In this document: in pieces, positions 45,359-57,081 of the stretch
How positions within the stretch are numbered: position 1 is the stretch's first letter
Layout of the letters: each line of letters begins with the position of its first letter
Assembly: GCA_004026145.2 (NCBI GenBank)
Contig: CP034994.1
Coordinates: 12,504,009-12,568,008, forward strand
Length of the DNA: 64,000 nt
From: Takifugu bimaculatus
Lineage: Eukaryota; Chordata; Actinopteri; Tetraodontiformes; Tetraodontidae
Reading direction: 5' to 3'
The notes under the pieces: model-generated
The model's input: only the letters and a program-made list of their open reading frames with translations
Databases searched by the model: none
What the model was told of the DNA's origin: nothing
Translations under genes and position numbers: made by a program

Positions 45359-46354
45359 CTAGTCGGCGCTCTCAAGCTGAGACCAAACCTTGACCAACAG
45401 TTTTTTGAGGCGGTACATCTCCTGGTCAGTGAAAGAGGGCTGGCCAAAGCTCCCAGTTTTCATAAAGTACTTGGTAGACTCCTGAAAGAGCTGGAGGTCT
45501 GGAAAGTAGTCCTCCACCTGTACAGACCTCATCCCCTTTGTGGTCCTGAGGAAAGACCTAAACTTGGAGAGAGAGTATCCACTATGCATCTCCACCTGTA
45601 TGTCATCGTTATCAACAGAAAAACCCTGCATGTCCCGTGAACTGTCCCTCTCCTGTATGTCCAACAAGGAGCTTTTTGTACTTTGTGTGTCCACTGGGAT
45701 GCTGTGGATGTACTGTGAGATATGTGTGTGAGGTGAGTTTTGTATATCCTGTGTGCATCGTGGTGGGGAGGTTGTGTGTTGTGACCTTACCATGTCCTGT
45801 GTGTCCTGCAGGCTGCGTGTGTCCACCGCCGGTTCGAAGGCAGGAGACATTTGTTCTACTGGGGACAGTTTCTTTACTTTATCATTTTTTACCTTTGTAT
45901 CTGTGTTCTTTCTTTTGATTGAGACATTGAGGCTGTTCTTCTCCACTACAACATCGTCCATGTCCAGGACGGTCTCTGCCACTCTTGTGGCTGTCTGCTC
46001 CATGAGCTCTCTGGTGAGAAGCTCACTCCTGAGGTCCACGTGGTCCCCCTGCAGCCCTGCTGGCTCCTTCACCTCCAGGGTTGTGTCTGCCATTGTGCCC
46101 TGTGTGTGTCCCTGACTCTGTGTTTGTGTCGTGTCCACAAACACCACCACCTTGCTGTTCATCCTGGAAGCAGACTTCACTCTTCCGTGACCCACAATCT
46201 CCCCCACAGCCAGACCGCACTCCTCCACGGACACACTGGCCGGTGGAGAGTTTGACGGCGTGTCTGCTGGTGAGTTTCTCCAACCCGGAGACTCCCTGCG
46301 ACGCCACCATGACTGACTGTGGCCGCCAAACAATTCCAAAAAAACAGTGAACAA
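45359..46354 (-). pseudogene. Tx1-type ORF1-only element, copy 2 (331-residue open frame)
   Basis: One uninterrupted frame from 46354. It has an N-terminal ORF1 start (GEIVGHGRVKSASRMNSKVVVFVD), a long linker rich in short TQ/HT repeats (DTRSLQDTQDMVRSQHTT, SQYIHSIPVDTQSTK), and the ORF1 C-terminal module (VEDYFPDLQLFQES, DQEMYRLKKLLVKVW). The nucleic-acid-binding middle and the zinc knuckle are absent, and no ORF2 follows before the next repeat. The openness of the frame, compared with the shifted copy at 24901-25999, is notable. It could still be translated, but no function is implied. Confidence 0.55.
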
Positions 46355-46496
46355 ACGATCAAAATTACAGAAAAGTGCTCCCCAATATGATCAAACACCA
46401 CCCAGCGTGACAATAAAGTTTAGGATTTAGAAAATGTTTGGGAAAAAACGCTTCGATCAATCACTCACTCCCGCAGCCGACACACTCACCACGCTC

Positions 46497-46510
46497 AGAG
46501 AGAGAGAGAT
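46497..46510. repeat. (GA)n tract between Tx1 elements (second block)
   Basis: GAGAGAGAGAGA lies between the 5' end of the 45.3-46.5 kb element and the 3' end of the 46.5-48.1 kb element, both on the minus strand. Confidence 0.6.
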
Positions 46511-48117
46511 TTTAATTTTTAATCACATCTTTATTCTGCCATTTTGTTCTACATTAACAGGAAATCATAGAACAAAGCAGCTTGAAAACTGACAATAGAT
46601 AAATGAATAGATGGAAAACAAATTATACCAGTTGGTCTAAAAAAACAAGGTCAGCTAAAATCCCATAAACGATTCTCCACTGGAGGTCAGCCGCCTTCTT
46701 GGAGAGAGGGAGGTAGAAGCTCCTCCACTCAGGCTGAACCTCTTCCCCCAGGGCTAGTTTGGCCCTCCAGGGTGATCGGGACCGGTGCTCCAGCCTCTGC
46801 CTGTTCAGTCCCCTCACCATCAGTCCAGTCAGAGCCTTGCTCTCAGCCGAGACCAGTTTCGCTTTTTCATAAACAGCCTTTTCCATTAAGACGTGTCCAT
46901 CCATACTGTGGTGCAGCTCCACAGACCGAGGCTTAAAGTGTAGGGAGAACAGGATTCCCACCCCAGCACTGTTGGACAGTTTGTGGCTGTGGAAGACCTG
47001 GCCTGACCACTCCCTCCTCCAGTCCCCCTCAGTGTTTCTGTTGCTGTGAGTCTCTTGAATTAGTAGAACCTCCAGGTTTGTCAGCCGACACAGCTGAAAC
47101 AGGGAAGCTCGCTTGGTATCAGAGCGAGCTCCGTTGATATTAAGAGTCCCAATCTTGATGTTCATGATGAACCACAAAGTGAGAGAACAAATAAAAAACA
47201 GGGGATAGAATGGACATCACCATTAAAAAAGAAAACACTAGCCAACGTCTTCAATCAGAGCAGCCTTGGCCTTGGTGACCAGCTTTTTGAGTCTGTAGAC
47301 CTCCTGCTCTGAAAAGACATTTTCCTTTTTGAAATGATTTACCGATCTTATAAAACCGTTCAAATTGGGGAAGAAACTTTCGGTTCTGACTGCCCTCTGA
47401 CCCTTAGTGTCAGGTAAAAACTTTTTGATCTTCCCCACAGGGTAACAGATTTGTTTTTCCTCTTTGGAGAGTCAGCTCAGACTCTTAGGTTCAAGTGACC
47501 ATCGGAGTCTTTAAGGACCATATAAAGCTGCCTCCGATGACACACTACGTGCTTTAACTTCGGGGACTTGCATCCCAGCAGCACCATTCTAACCTGCGAG
47601 ACTATCTGTCCGTACCTGGACAAAGTTTTACACAGGTCGTCGTTTTTAATAAACGGTGGTGCGTTAGACACTGTGATTTTCGTGGCCGGATTCACCAGCA
47701 GATAAACGGGGGTTAAGGCGTCCCTGAGGACGACGCCGCTCTCCACCAACCGCTCCACCTTGGACACGTCGTCTAAGAAAATGACCACCGCGCTGTTCAT
47801 TTTGGAGGCCGACTTCACGCTCTCGAAACCCACCACCTCACCCACAGCATCGCTCACCTCAACCGACACACCAGCTACCGGCAAAACCTTCAACGCGTGT
47901 TGGCGAGTCAGCTTCTCAAACTCCGCGGGTGCGGTAGCCACCACCGGCATGACGCACACAACTCAAGCTATAACCCTTCTACACCCCCAAAAATAAAGAA
48001 AATAATTCATACACCCACTCACTCACAAGGAAGAATTAATTTTTTCACCTAAAACTGCACAAAATTCGAATCATACCTCAATTTGCCCTGAGCTCCTCAA
48101 TCACACGCCACCACAGT
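46511..48117 (-). mobile_element. Short Tx1-type element: 5' end, ORF1 pieces, deleted ORF2, 3' end
   Basis: 5' end next to a (GA)n tract at 48118-48136. ORF1 N-terminal half 47477-47959 (FEKLTRQHALKVLPVAGVSVE, SASKMNSAVVIFLDD, PPFIKND); ORF1 C-terminal module 47238-47438 (ESFFPNLNGFIRS); ORF2 46623-47177 beginning GTLNINGARS and jumping after QETHSN and the next about 80 residues to ADLQWRIVYG; AT-rich 3' end at 46511. It is about 1.6 kb, against 5-6 kb for complete Tx1-type elements. The 26.1-27.5 kb copy is the same element with its 5' end removed. Confidence 0.65.
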
Positions 48118-48136
48118 CAGAGAGAGAGAGAGAGAC
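48118..48136. repeat. (GA)n tract at the 5' end of the Tx1 element
   Basis: AGAGAGAGAGAGAGAG directly upstream, in element orientation, of the first Tx1 bases. Compare 26084-26098 and 46497-46510. Confidence 0.6.
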
Positions 48137-49207
48137 TGGCTCATTAATCTCCTGGTGAGGTGCTGAGGATCAGGGGCATCAAAGTGGCAGGATCACTGCA
48201 GACTCAACCAGCGGTCCTACCATGGGGGTCTGGAGCCGCAGTGTCTCACCCCCTAATGAGAGGCCATGACATGCACACATCCACACACAGTTTGACCCCT
48301 CAGGACCAGCTGGAAAAGAGAATCTGACATACCGCTCGTAACGCTCCTCCTCCTCCTCCTCCATTCCAATCCCAAACTCCACGAATTCCAGCCAGCACTG
48401 GCTCACGTTCAGCACTGGTCACGTCTCACCTCACAAATACATCTAATGTAAGAAAATGTTGATTAATTCATTAATAATCGCATATCATTACATTGATGAA
48501 CGTCATATGTGTAACTTATATCTCTTGAACCATTTTCAACCATTCCACACTGCAAACCCTGAACATTTGAGCGTCACATAAGAGAATCTGGCAGTTTGGC
48601 GCTTACTTATCTGTTTCTAATTAAAAAGCTGTGGATTTCCCAAGTTGCACTTTTTAAAAGTCTAATGTTGTCAAATGTGGGAGTGATTCAGTAGCTTAAA
48701 CTCAGAAACTGAAGAAAGGGTTGAGAACAAGGTTGGTTTCAGCATGACTGGTGTATTTTAGACCCCAAAATGGACCTCAAGGGGAAGCAGGAAACTGAAA
48801 ATTAATTAAGACAACAAACATGAAAATAAAAATGTGTGTCTAACAGCTTGGAGGAGTCTGGGGAAGGAGGAGGAGGAGGGTCGTGGAAATAGTTTCTGCC
48901 AGAAAGGCAAGTGCAGCAGCAGCAACAGCAGCAGGGTGAGGGGGTGTAGGGTTGAGGGAAGAGGCACCTTGCAACAGCTGGTCTCAATTATCCGGCTGCT
49001 GAGTGTACGGGAGCATGTGTGTTTTTAAATGTGTTTGTAAGGTTGAGGCATTACAGAGGGAGGGCTTAGACCACTGGCGCCAGGAGGGGAGCAACAGGTC
49101 AGGGAACATGGAGATTATAAAAATACTAGCAGGCAGTTGGCCTTGGTCCTGACGGCATGCAACACCAGTATGTAGTGGATAGTCCTTGTCTGCAACAGGA
49201 TGTGGAA

Positions 49208-49303
<96 letters not shown>

Positions 49304-49684
49304 CCATGGTACATCATTGAGGTGTGTTTCTGAAGGCATCCTGTGTGACACCCATCCTGGCTGAACAACAACAGCTCATCATAATTAGTTAAGCAGAAAA
49401 GTATTAGGCTGCATCAAGCAGGAAGAGAATATATTCTTAGTATTAATATAGGTTTGAATTATGAACTGTGATGAGTGGATTAAGGGGATTAATCACCTTA
49501 CTGATTACCTGAGATTCTTTGTTATTGAGCAAATGGTTGTTTCCTATAACAAGTGCTTATCAGATCTAGAAGACATACCTGCTGTTTCTTTGGATATACT
49601 TATGTCTACAATAAATAAATGATGAATTATTGGAATCGACCAAATCAAAGTTTCTCTCCCAGAGCGTCAGCAGTTTGGGAAAGA
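48137..49684. other. Single-copy spacer upstream of SAMHD1 unit D, no gene seen
   Basis: Not duplicated elsewhere in the window. Contains GGA/GCA-rich low-complexity runs at 48840-48935 and the long (TG)n tract. No frame with a recognisable domain. Confidence 0.5.
49213..49302. repeat. (TG)45 microsatellite
   Basis: Uninterrupted TG dinucleotide repeat of 90 bp. The HTHTHT open frames on the minus strand are translations of it. Confidence 0.95.
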
Positions 49685-50080
49685 TTTAGCGCATGTCGCC
49701 CTCTAGCGTTACAATTGTAAAATACATAACGGAACAGCGAACAACTTGACTTTGAGGTGTTTAGATCAAATCTACGAGTACTTTGCTGTATTAAGGAGTA
49801 GTTTTAAAATTATGATTACATTTATTCATTCATGTTAAGGGAAAAAGATAATTAAGGCAGGAAAATGGAATACTGGGGGAGAGGGGTAAAAGATGTACAG
49901 AGAGCACTTGTAGAATATTTGAAAGATATGGGATTATCAAATAGATCTTAGGTTTTTATTCTTAAAGAGCTAATGCAAGAGGATACAGAGTCCACGTTAC
50001 ATACTCCGATACAGTAGATGGCGCTATCGTCCCTTTTAAGTAATGGTTGCAATAAGACAGAACGAGATTCTTTCCTGTGG

Positions 50081-50175
<95 letters not shown>

Positions 50176-51521
50176 CATCCATCCATCCATCCATCCATCC
50201 ATCCATCCATCCATGTTTTAAAGTATAAAAGGAGGTATAAAGTGATGATTTGTATTAGATAAAAGAATTTAGACTAAGGATATGTGTTTGTCTATATATA
50301 TACAGCAAGTTATTAGTGTATGGATGTATATTGATAAGGAATACTAGAATATTACTGATGAATGGATGAAGGGTGGGATTAAATAAGTATTAGTTCTTCC
50401 CATTTCTTTTCAGATATGTAAATGTTTTTTAATTTCATGCTTTTGTATTGTATCTGTCTGTGCAATAGTATAATTTTTTACATGTTCAAAATAAAGCTGA
50501 TGAATTCTTTTTTTTTTTTTGGCCCAGAGTATATAAATCTTAACCTTCTCAGGTTTGATGGCATAGTCAGTATTTCTGCTTACCACAAAAAAAATCACCT
50601 GGACAAATGCATCAATAACAGAGTAAAAGGCCTTACTTTCTACAAATACCGCTTTAAACAGTTAAATTTGCCATCCATAATCAGCCTTTGCTGCCTTCTA
50701 GCAAGGAGTGGAAACATTTAAAAGCTCTGACAAACAAATCAATATATATACATATGCATACACATATATACTGAGAACAATAACTACAGGCACAATTAAA
50801 GCAATAAGCATTTTTAATTGTTTTTTTCCCCAACAGTAATATCAAGTATAAGATCTTTATTTATTTTTTTACATTCTTTCGAGCCAAACATTTTACAATC
50901 AGGTATGAAAACAACCAGGACACAAAGCAAGTTTGAGGTTGCATTGTTAAATTAAGAAACATTTCAAAATGTTCTGCTGGAGCTACGAGGTAAAAAATAT
51001 TGCCCAAGTTTCCCACTTTAAGAAAAATAAGCACTCATGCAAAAGCTCTGAAAATAAATACCTTTAAGGTAAGATTAAAGGAAAATCCACAGATAGTAAA
51101 AAAGGCTAAGCTAACTTTAAAGAAGAGAAACTTTTAAAGTGACTGCAGTTTTGATTTGCTCTGAAAATAGCTGTAAAAAGCACTCTGGCAGTTTTAACTG
51201 CCCACGATTTTGACACCAGCCCTGATACATGATAGGAGCATATTGAGAAGTTGACAGAATTAAATCAGTTTGTCTTTAAAATATGAGCAGACAGACGAGA
51301 GTGTCCAAATTAAAATCCGATTAAAAGGATCAAACTAAAACAAAAGTCCTGACGATACTGTGCTCCTGTAAACGCCCACTCATGGCATCACTTTAATTAC
51401 ACCCTGAGGTGATGTCTTTTGGTAAAATGGTATCAAATATAGTTTTGTTTCCAAACTTTCAAGAGACTAAACTTGTAGAAAAATATAATTTCCTCAAAAT
51501 GCTGCTCACCCTCACAAATAT
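49685..51521. repeat. 3' flank of SAMHD1 unit D (duplicated, non-coding)
   Basis: Matches 212-1838 and 27469-29173. The left edge of the match is GATTTAGCGCATGTCG at about 49685. Confidence 0.6.
50081..50212. repeat. (ATCT)23(ATCC)10 compound microsatellite
   Basis: 23 ATCT units (50081-50172) followed by 10 ATCC units (50173-50212). Unit C has only about five to six ATCT units at 27720-27742. Unit B lacks the tract. Confidence 0.95.
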
Positions 51522-54500
51522 TCAGTCTAATTTCAGCTTTTTTCGCCCACTTAGGTTGCTCGTGTCTCCAGCGCGGCTGGGACGCTCCCCGTCTTTGCCT
51601 TTTTTGCTGCTGGACCATTCGAGCTTCAGAGGCGTCACGTCCGGTGCGATCACGTCCCCGTCCTGTTGAGGACAGATTACAAGGGACATTTTCCTAATGT
51701 GAATTTCCTTCTCTCCAGGCTGAACTGACATTAGAATTGCTGTAGATGTGGAATTCTTAATGTGCAGAGGCAATAAACCAACTTCTTATGGTGTTACCTT
51801 CGGCTTGGAGAATCCCTTGTTCTGACACCACTGGACAAATTTATTCTTGGCTGCTTTTAGGCTGTTGTCATCAGTCTTCTTGCAGTAGACCCTGATCACC
51901 TGCTCAGTAAACTTCTCTGGAAGAAGTTTAGACACCTGAGGAGAGGAAGAGCAGCACAGAGTTGTTTTTGGGACTAAAAGGACTAATAGCACAGACCAAG
52001 ACACATTTTCGATGGGGTCCTGATCCTTCATGCCGTAGTCCATATTAATCAGCTACAGAAAAGGACATTTTTATATCGATTTAACAATTTTGTGGACCAT
52101 GGAGCAATAAGTGAATATTCTGGGTTAAATAATAGAGAAAAATAAAATGCACTGACATTGACTACAAAGTCGTCTTGTTGCAGATGAACATCGTTGGCAC
52201 CAATCTCTGGAACAGTTTGAGCCAACTCAGCTTGAAGTTTCTCCTTAGGGGAAAAGAGAGGAAACAGGTGTCACACATTAGATGTGACTGGATCACAAAA
52301 GAATCACATCTGTGGTTTTTTAACCCCAAATTACAGAAATCTATTTTATCTATCAACTAATGTGGGCACAGATGTGTGTGTGTGTGTATGTGTGTGTGTG
52401 CGTGTGCGTGTGTGTGTGTGGAATGGTGCAGGCAGCTGACACAAACACAAACCTCTGACTCTCTAAGGGTTTTTTCTGACTGTGTTTGGCCCAAATACGT
52501 GTAGAGGCGTCGGCAAGTGATGTCATGAAGAATCTTCCTTGGTTCGGCCAGTTCCGGGGAAGATGAGTTCAGTATTTGCTCAAACATTTGATCTGCAGGA
52601 TAAATCAGGAGTTGTAAAAAATTATAAGGGTTAGAGAGGGTTACTTAAAGCTAATGTTCTGAATAAATTAGTAGAGAGTCAGTATGAACCCGCTCAGCAC
52701 ACAGAGGTGCACTTACAAACCTGTTAGCTTGGTGTAGGCTTCCATGTCATCTATGGCTGTGGACAGAGTGAATGTTCTCCCCCCTGATCCTTCAATCTTG
52801 ATGTGTTTGTCTGCTTTCAGAAAGGCCTCCGTGATCCTGCAGAATCACACCTGACGGTGTTACTTTCAGAACGAGACAGTGGGGAGAAAGGATGCAGACA
52901 CGGGATCTCCTCACATGATCTCGATGATGTTGCCCACCGGGTGCTGGTAGGCTCTTTGGTGGAGGCAGTTTCTCATGTGGAACATGTCATACAGGTTGTT
53001 CACTTCCTGGAAACATGGATTATAGACTATCAGAACAAGCTTTGCGCCAGAATGGATTGTTACGAAGACTGATACAGGCACCTTGTCTCTAGTGTAGATG
53101 TACTTCTCCCCATCCACCTCACACACCCTGGCAAATTTAATGAAGCCTTGATGGTCAAAAATATTCTGGATGCCCAAGTGGTGGCAGTCCCTAAAGACAG
53201 AGTGGAAAAACTATGGAAATAAATGCAAGTCTTCCTCAAAAATCAAGGCCCAAGCTTGGAAATTTTGATCCAGACCTTGCAAAGTAGTCCCACTTGTCCA
53301 CGTCGATGCTGTTTTTCTTGTTGGCCACGATCTCATAGAGGAAGGACTTGTTCTTTTCACGGCCTTTATACGGCCAATGGGAGGATGACTGAGGACAAAA
53401 GGAGCAAATCCAGTTTCTTTCAATCATTTAAATCGGGTGGAAAGTGCAGCCAAGATCCAAAAGCTGCTGATGGAAAAAACGCACAGATTATCGTAAAACT
53501 GTTTGTGTGGAAGGTAATTTTATAACTTCCTGTTATGCAAGTGACATGTGCACAGACCTACATCAGACCCAGCCAAGCGTGCACTACAAGCTCCTCGCAG
53601 TCTGAGCTAAACTGGCCGCCAACTGTCAGCAAAATAAAAGCATCCTTGATATCTGTGGTATGGATAGCAACAGATACCTGGCTGTTCTGGGATGCTCCAT
53701 TGCTCAGTGGTCCAGCAATCTGTTCCTTGATGAAGTCCAGGTCCTTGGGCAGTGTCAGCCCGTGCTGAATCATCACTGGCTCCAGGTTGTTGGCTTCAAC
53801 CAGGTGGTCAAACATGTCTAAAGAAGCCTTCTCATGCTGCAGCAGAAACAGACCACGTTAATACAGGAACCCTTTGAAAACGAAACCCCAATAACAACAC
53901 AGTAGTCATATAGAAAGAGCTGATCTCAGGTAAAGATGAGTTTGATATGAATCTTGTTTTTTTCTAGATCAGCAGAACCTTGATCCTACTATGGATTAGG
54001 GCCACTCGCGAAACAGCTCTTATCTCTGCACTTGTCATGTTTATGACTTAATACGCTTTTAATGTTGTACACATGCAAGACATATATTTCCTTTTGCCTT
54101 CATGGTTCTTTTGGTGCGCCCTGTCCTACCTGCCAGTTCAGCTCAGGCTGTGCTTTAGGGATGAACATGTGATCAAACATGTGGGAGAATGGACCGTGAC
54201 CTGGGGGAGAGCAGTTGGATCAGACTGGGTTGGGTTCACGCCGACATCAGTTTTCAAGCGAGCTGTAAGCGAACAGTTTCCCTTTGGCTCACCCAGGTCG
54301 TGGCACAGCCCTGCTATCTGCACGCAGAGGCAGTCGCTGTCCGAGATGCCAAGTTCTGGCTGCCTCTCTTTCAGAGACCAAACAAGTTGTCCTGCCAGGT
54401 GGCACACCCTGTAAAAATAGGCGAGTAAACAGAAGATCTTTAATTTGATTGGTAATCGTTGACATGTTGGACTGGCACCCTTGTTTTTTCGTGCCATCAA

Positions 54501-55012
54501 CCTACCCTATGCTGTGTTCAAAGCGGTTGTGGGACGCTCCGGGGAAAACAAAGTAGGTCCCTCCGAGCTGCTTGATGTTTCGCAGTCTCTGGAACTGGGG
54601 GGTGTCGATGATTTTGATGAGAAGAGGGTGCAGCTTGATGTGACCATGGATGGGGTCATTAAAAACCTGGAAGGACACACAATTATTATTATTATTATTA
54701 ACCATCAAAAGACGCTTGAGCTTTGTCCACATTGGCAAATTCTTATAATCTCTCAACATTGGCTTCAAACGGACAAAATGTGACTGATTTTATTAAGAAC
54801 TTAGCTGTTTTAGCAGCTGTTGCTGACCCCCCACTTCGAAACGCCTCTTGCCACTCTCCGAGACCTTCGCTGGACAGATACTGACACGTTTCGTCGACTC
54901 CCCACTCAGAGATGTCCTGCTGCCGGCGGACAACTGACACACTCTTCTCCGGCGTTTTGAAGCCAGCGTTGGAGGTCGAAACCTCGCCGATCGGGCGTTT
55001 TCGGTTCTCCAT
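51522..55012 (-). pseudogene. samhd1: SAMHD1-like copy D: catalytic core intact, exons 2-3 and half of exon 14 lost
   Basis: Blocks from ATG 55012: exon 1 about 54841-55012, then 54506-54666, 54293-54408, 54130-54200, 53678-53836, 53276-53388, 53082-53190, 52915-53006, 52721-52836, 52453-52592, 52157-52243, 51798-52052, 51522-51662. A deletion of about 530 bp joins exon 1 to intron 3 (junction near 54836), removing exons 2-3 and the exon 1 donor, so the SAM domain is broken and exon 1 does not splice in phase. The HD motifs HNRFEH, LCHDLG, PFSHMF and VDKWDYF are intact, and exons 4-16 stay open for 520 codons if 51798-52052 is read as one exon. A second deletion removed the end of exon 14 with its donor, and the former intron 14 reads through in frame. 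It could yield a SAM-less enzyme from an alternative start in intron 3, where in-frame ATGs exist. Otherwise it is a pseudogene. Confidence 0.75.
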
Positions 55013-56482
55013 GTTCACTTGGTAAAAGGGACCCCGGGGAAGGTTAATGAAGCTTGAAATGCGCCGCTAAAGATGCTGTTACAGTCGCCGATGGGACAAC
55101 TGTCGGCGAAAGTAGAACCTGGCGGGGTTTTTATGTCTAAATTTATTGAGTAAAGCTAAACGGAAATGCAATAAATTCCCTGCCATGAGTTTTCAAAACA
55201 AAAGGTCACCGACACCTTTCAGAAAATACACGTTTCCTTATAAACACGCCGCTTCACAGTGGTATGTGTTGTGGTCCTAAAAACTAACTTAAAGCATCTA
55301 AATTTAATATACACACACATATATATGTATATATAATACATAGTGCATAATATGCATGCAGTATATATACTATTTTTGCAAAACAGTGGTATATTATCTA
55401 TTTCCGGTTTGAATACAAACATAACTTGACGATAATCGCTCTCCGCCTTTCGCGTCCAACGAGTTGTGCGCATGCGCAAGAGTCTCCGACCCAAACTGTA
55501 ATCGCATGTCTCCGTAAACCCAGGAATAGTCTCTGTGTATGCTAGATAAAAACGCTGTTGTCGATAGACCTTAAGTGATTATACTTTTTCAGGGTATATT
55601 TTCTGCCGCTTTTACGTGCCCCTAAAAGCAACAATTTTCATTTATTAATTTATTCTAAAGTATTCTATTTATTTTTGTAAAATAAAATCTATCAACTTTA
55701 TAGAATAACATTTCATGTATAAAATCAGATGGTATTTATCAAATCTTATGAGTCATAAGTATTGCAGACAATTATCACAAAACAAGACAGGACATAATAT
55801 TGACTTAGCAAGCCATGGCAAGAGATGTCTGTGGCACCCAGGGAGTGTCTAGAACAGTCAATGACTGGGTCTATCCATGTGGATCTTTTGAAAGCATTCC
55901 TCAAACATAACGTTCCTTTTGGGTACTCTGAATTCCTCCCACAGGTCAAAACCGCCCATTTGGGAGAGAACGTGAATTGGCGACTCTAAACTGTAAATGT
56001 GAGTCTTTCAACATTAACTTTGACCCTTGCGTATCCTCCGACTCTTCTGACCCTCTGCCAGCCGTGTTAAACACATGCCCACATATATTGTCCTGTCCAC
56101 CAGTCTGTTCCCGCTCTCCAGTTTCTCTTAACCTTAATCCAAAATTCCCAAAAAGGGTATTCTAAAGAATTTGTGGAATTAGTGGCAAACAACCAGTGTG
56201 ACATAATAAATACATATCTCCCCTTAATCCAACACATCCTTCTAGGAGGAGGATGTCTTTGACATGCAAATGTCTGCTCAGATGATATAAATCATGCAAA
56301 AATGGTTGATATAATTAACTGTCCACACATGCATGTTTGGTTGACATGTCATTGATATTATTAATATTACACAGTAATAACTAATACTTTGCACAGTTTG
56401 CTACCAAATGACAGTAGAGGACAGATTGTTGCTTTCTTATATTGAATAAATTATGTTTAACCGTTTTAAGCTTATAAGCTCA
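55013..56482. repeat. 5' flank of SAMHD1-D (duplicated, non-coding)
   Basis: Matches 5937-8440 without the hAT insertion. Includes the dyad at 55085-55109 and the empty hAT site near 56308-56320. Confidence 0.6.
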
Positions 56483-57081
56483 TGGTGCCTCCCAGGATGT
56501 TTGCGCAGTTTTATACGGCCATCATCGAGTCCATCCTCACCTCCTCCATCACCGTGTGGTTCGCTGGTGCCACCGTCAGGGACAGACTGAGGCTGCAGCG
56601 CGTCGTGCGCGCTGCCGAGAAAGTGATCGGCTGCAGGCTTCCATCCATCCAGGACCTGTATATCTCCAGGACCCGGAGGCGTGCAGGTCGGATCACGGCC
56701 GACCCTTCCCACCCTGGTCACGGACTGTTTCCCCCCCTCCCCTCAGGCAGGAGACTACGGTCCATTCGGACCAAAACCTCCCGCTACATGAACAGCTTCT
56801 TCCCCTCTGCCATCAGGCTGCTGAACACCAAGTGACTTAGCACTTAAGCACCATGTACAGCAGCCAGTCGGACTCACGAACATCACATTACTCCTGCATT
56901 GACCTGCACTATTTCTTACTATTTATATATATACTGTATATATGTCTTATTTTATTTATCTTATTCTAGTGTTGTCTTCTTTATGTCGAATATCGCAGCA
57001 TCACAGCAAGACAAATTCCTAGCTTGTGTACTGTGTATTACATGAACAATGGCAATAAATCTGATTCTGATTCTGATTCTG
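56483..57081 (+). mobile_element. L2-like LINE 3' end, 5'-truncated, with (TGATTC)n tail
   Basis: Starts inside ORF2 (FAQFYTAIIESILTSSITVWF, LQRVVRAAEKVIGCRLPS, then RSIRTKTSRYMNSFFPSAIRLLN and stop at about 56835), the conserved C-terminus of L2-group LINEs. About 200 bp of 3' UTR and an AATAAATCTGATTC tail repeated four times follow. Unit B lacks it at the same place (about 8460-8470), so it inserted after the duplication. Confidence 0.8.

Noticed and set aside
48984..49371. Three long frames of HTHTHT repeats
   Set aside because: They are translations of the (TG)45 microsatellite.
50018..50262. Frames with YLSIYLSI and HPSIHPSI repeats
   Set aside because: They are translations of the (ATCT)n(ATCC)n microsatellite.
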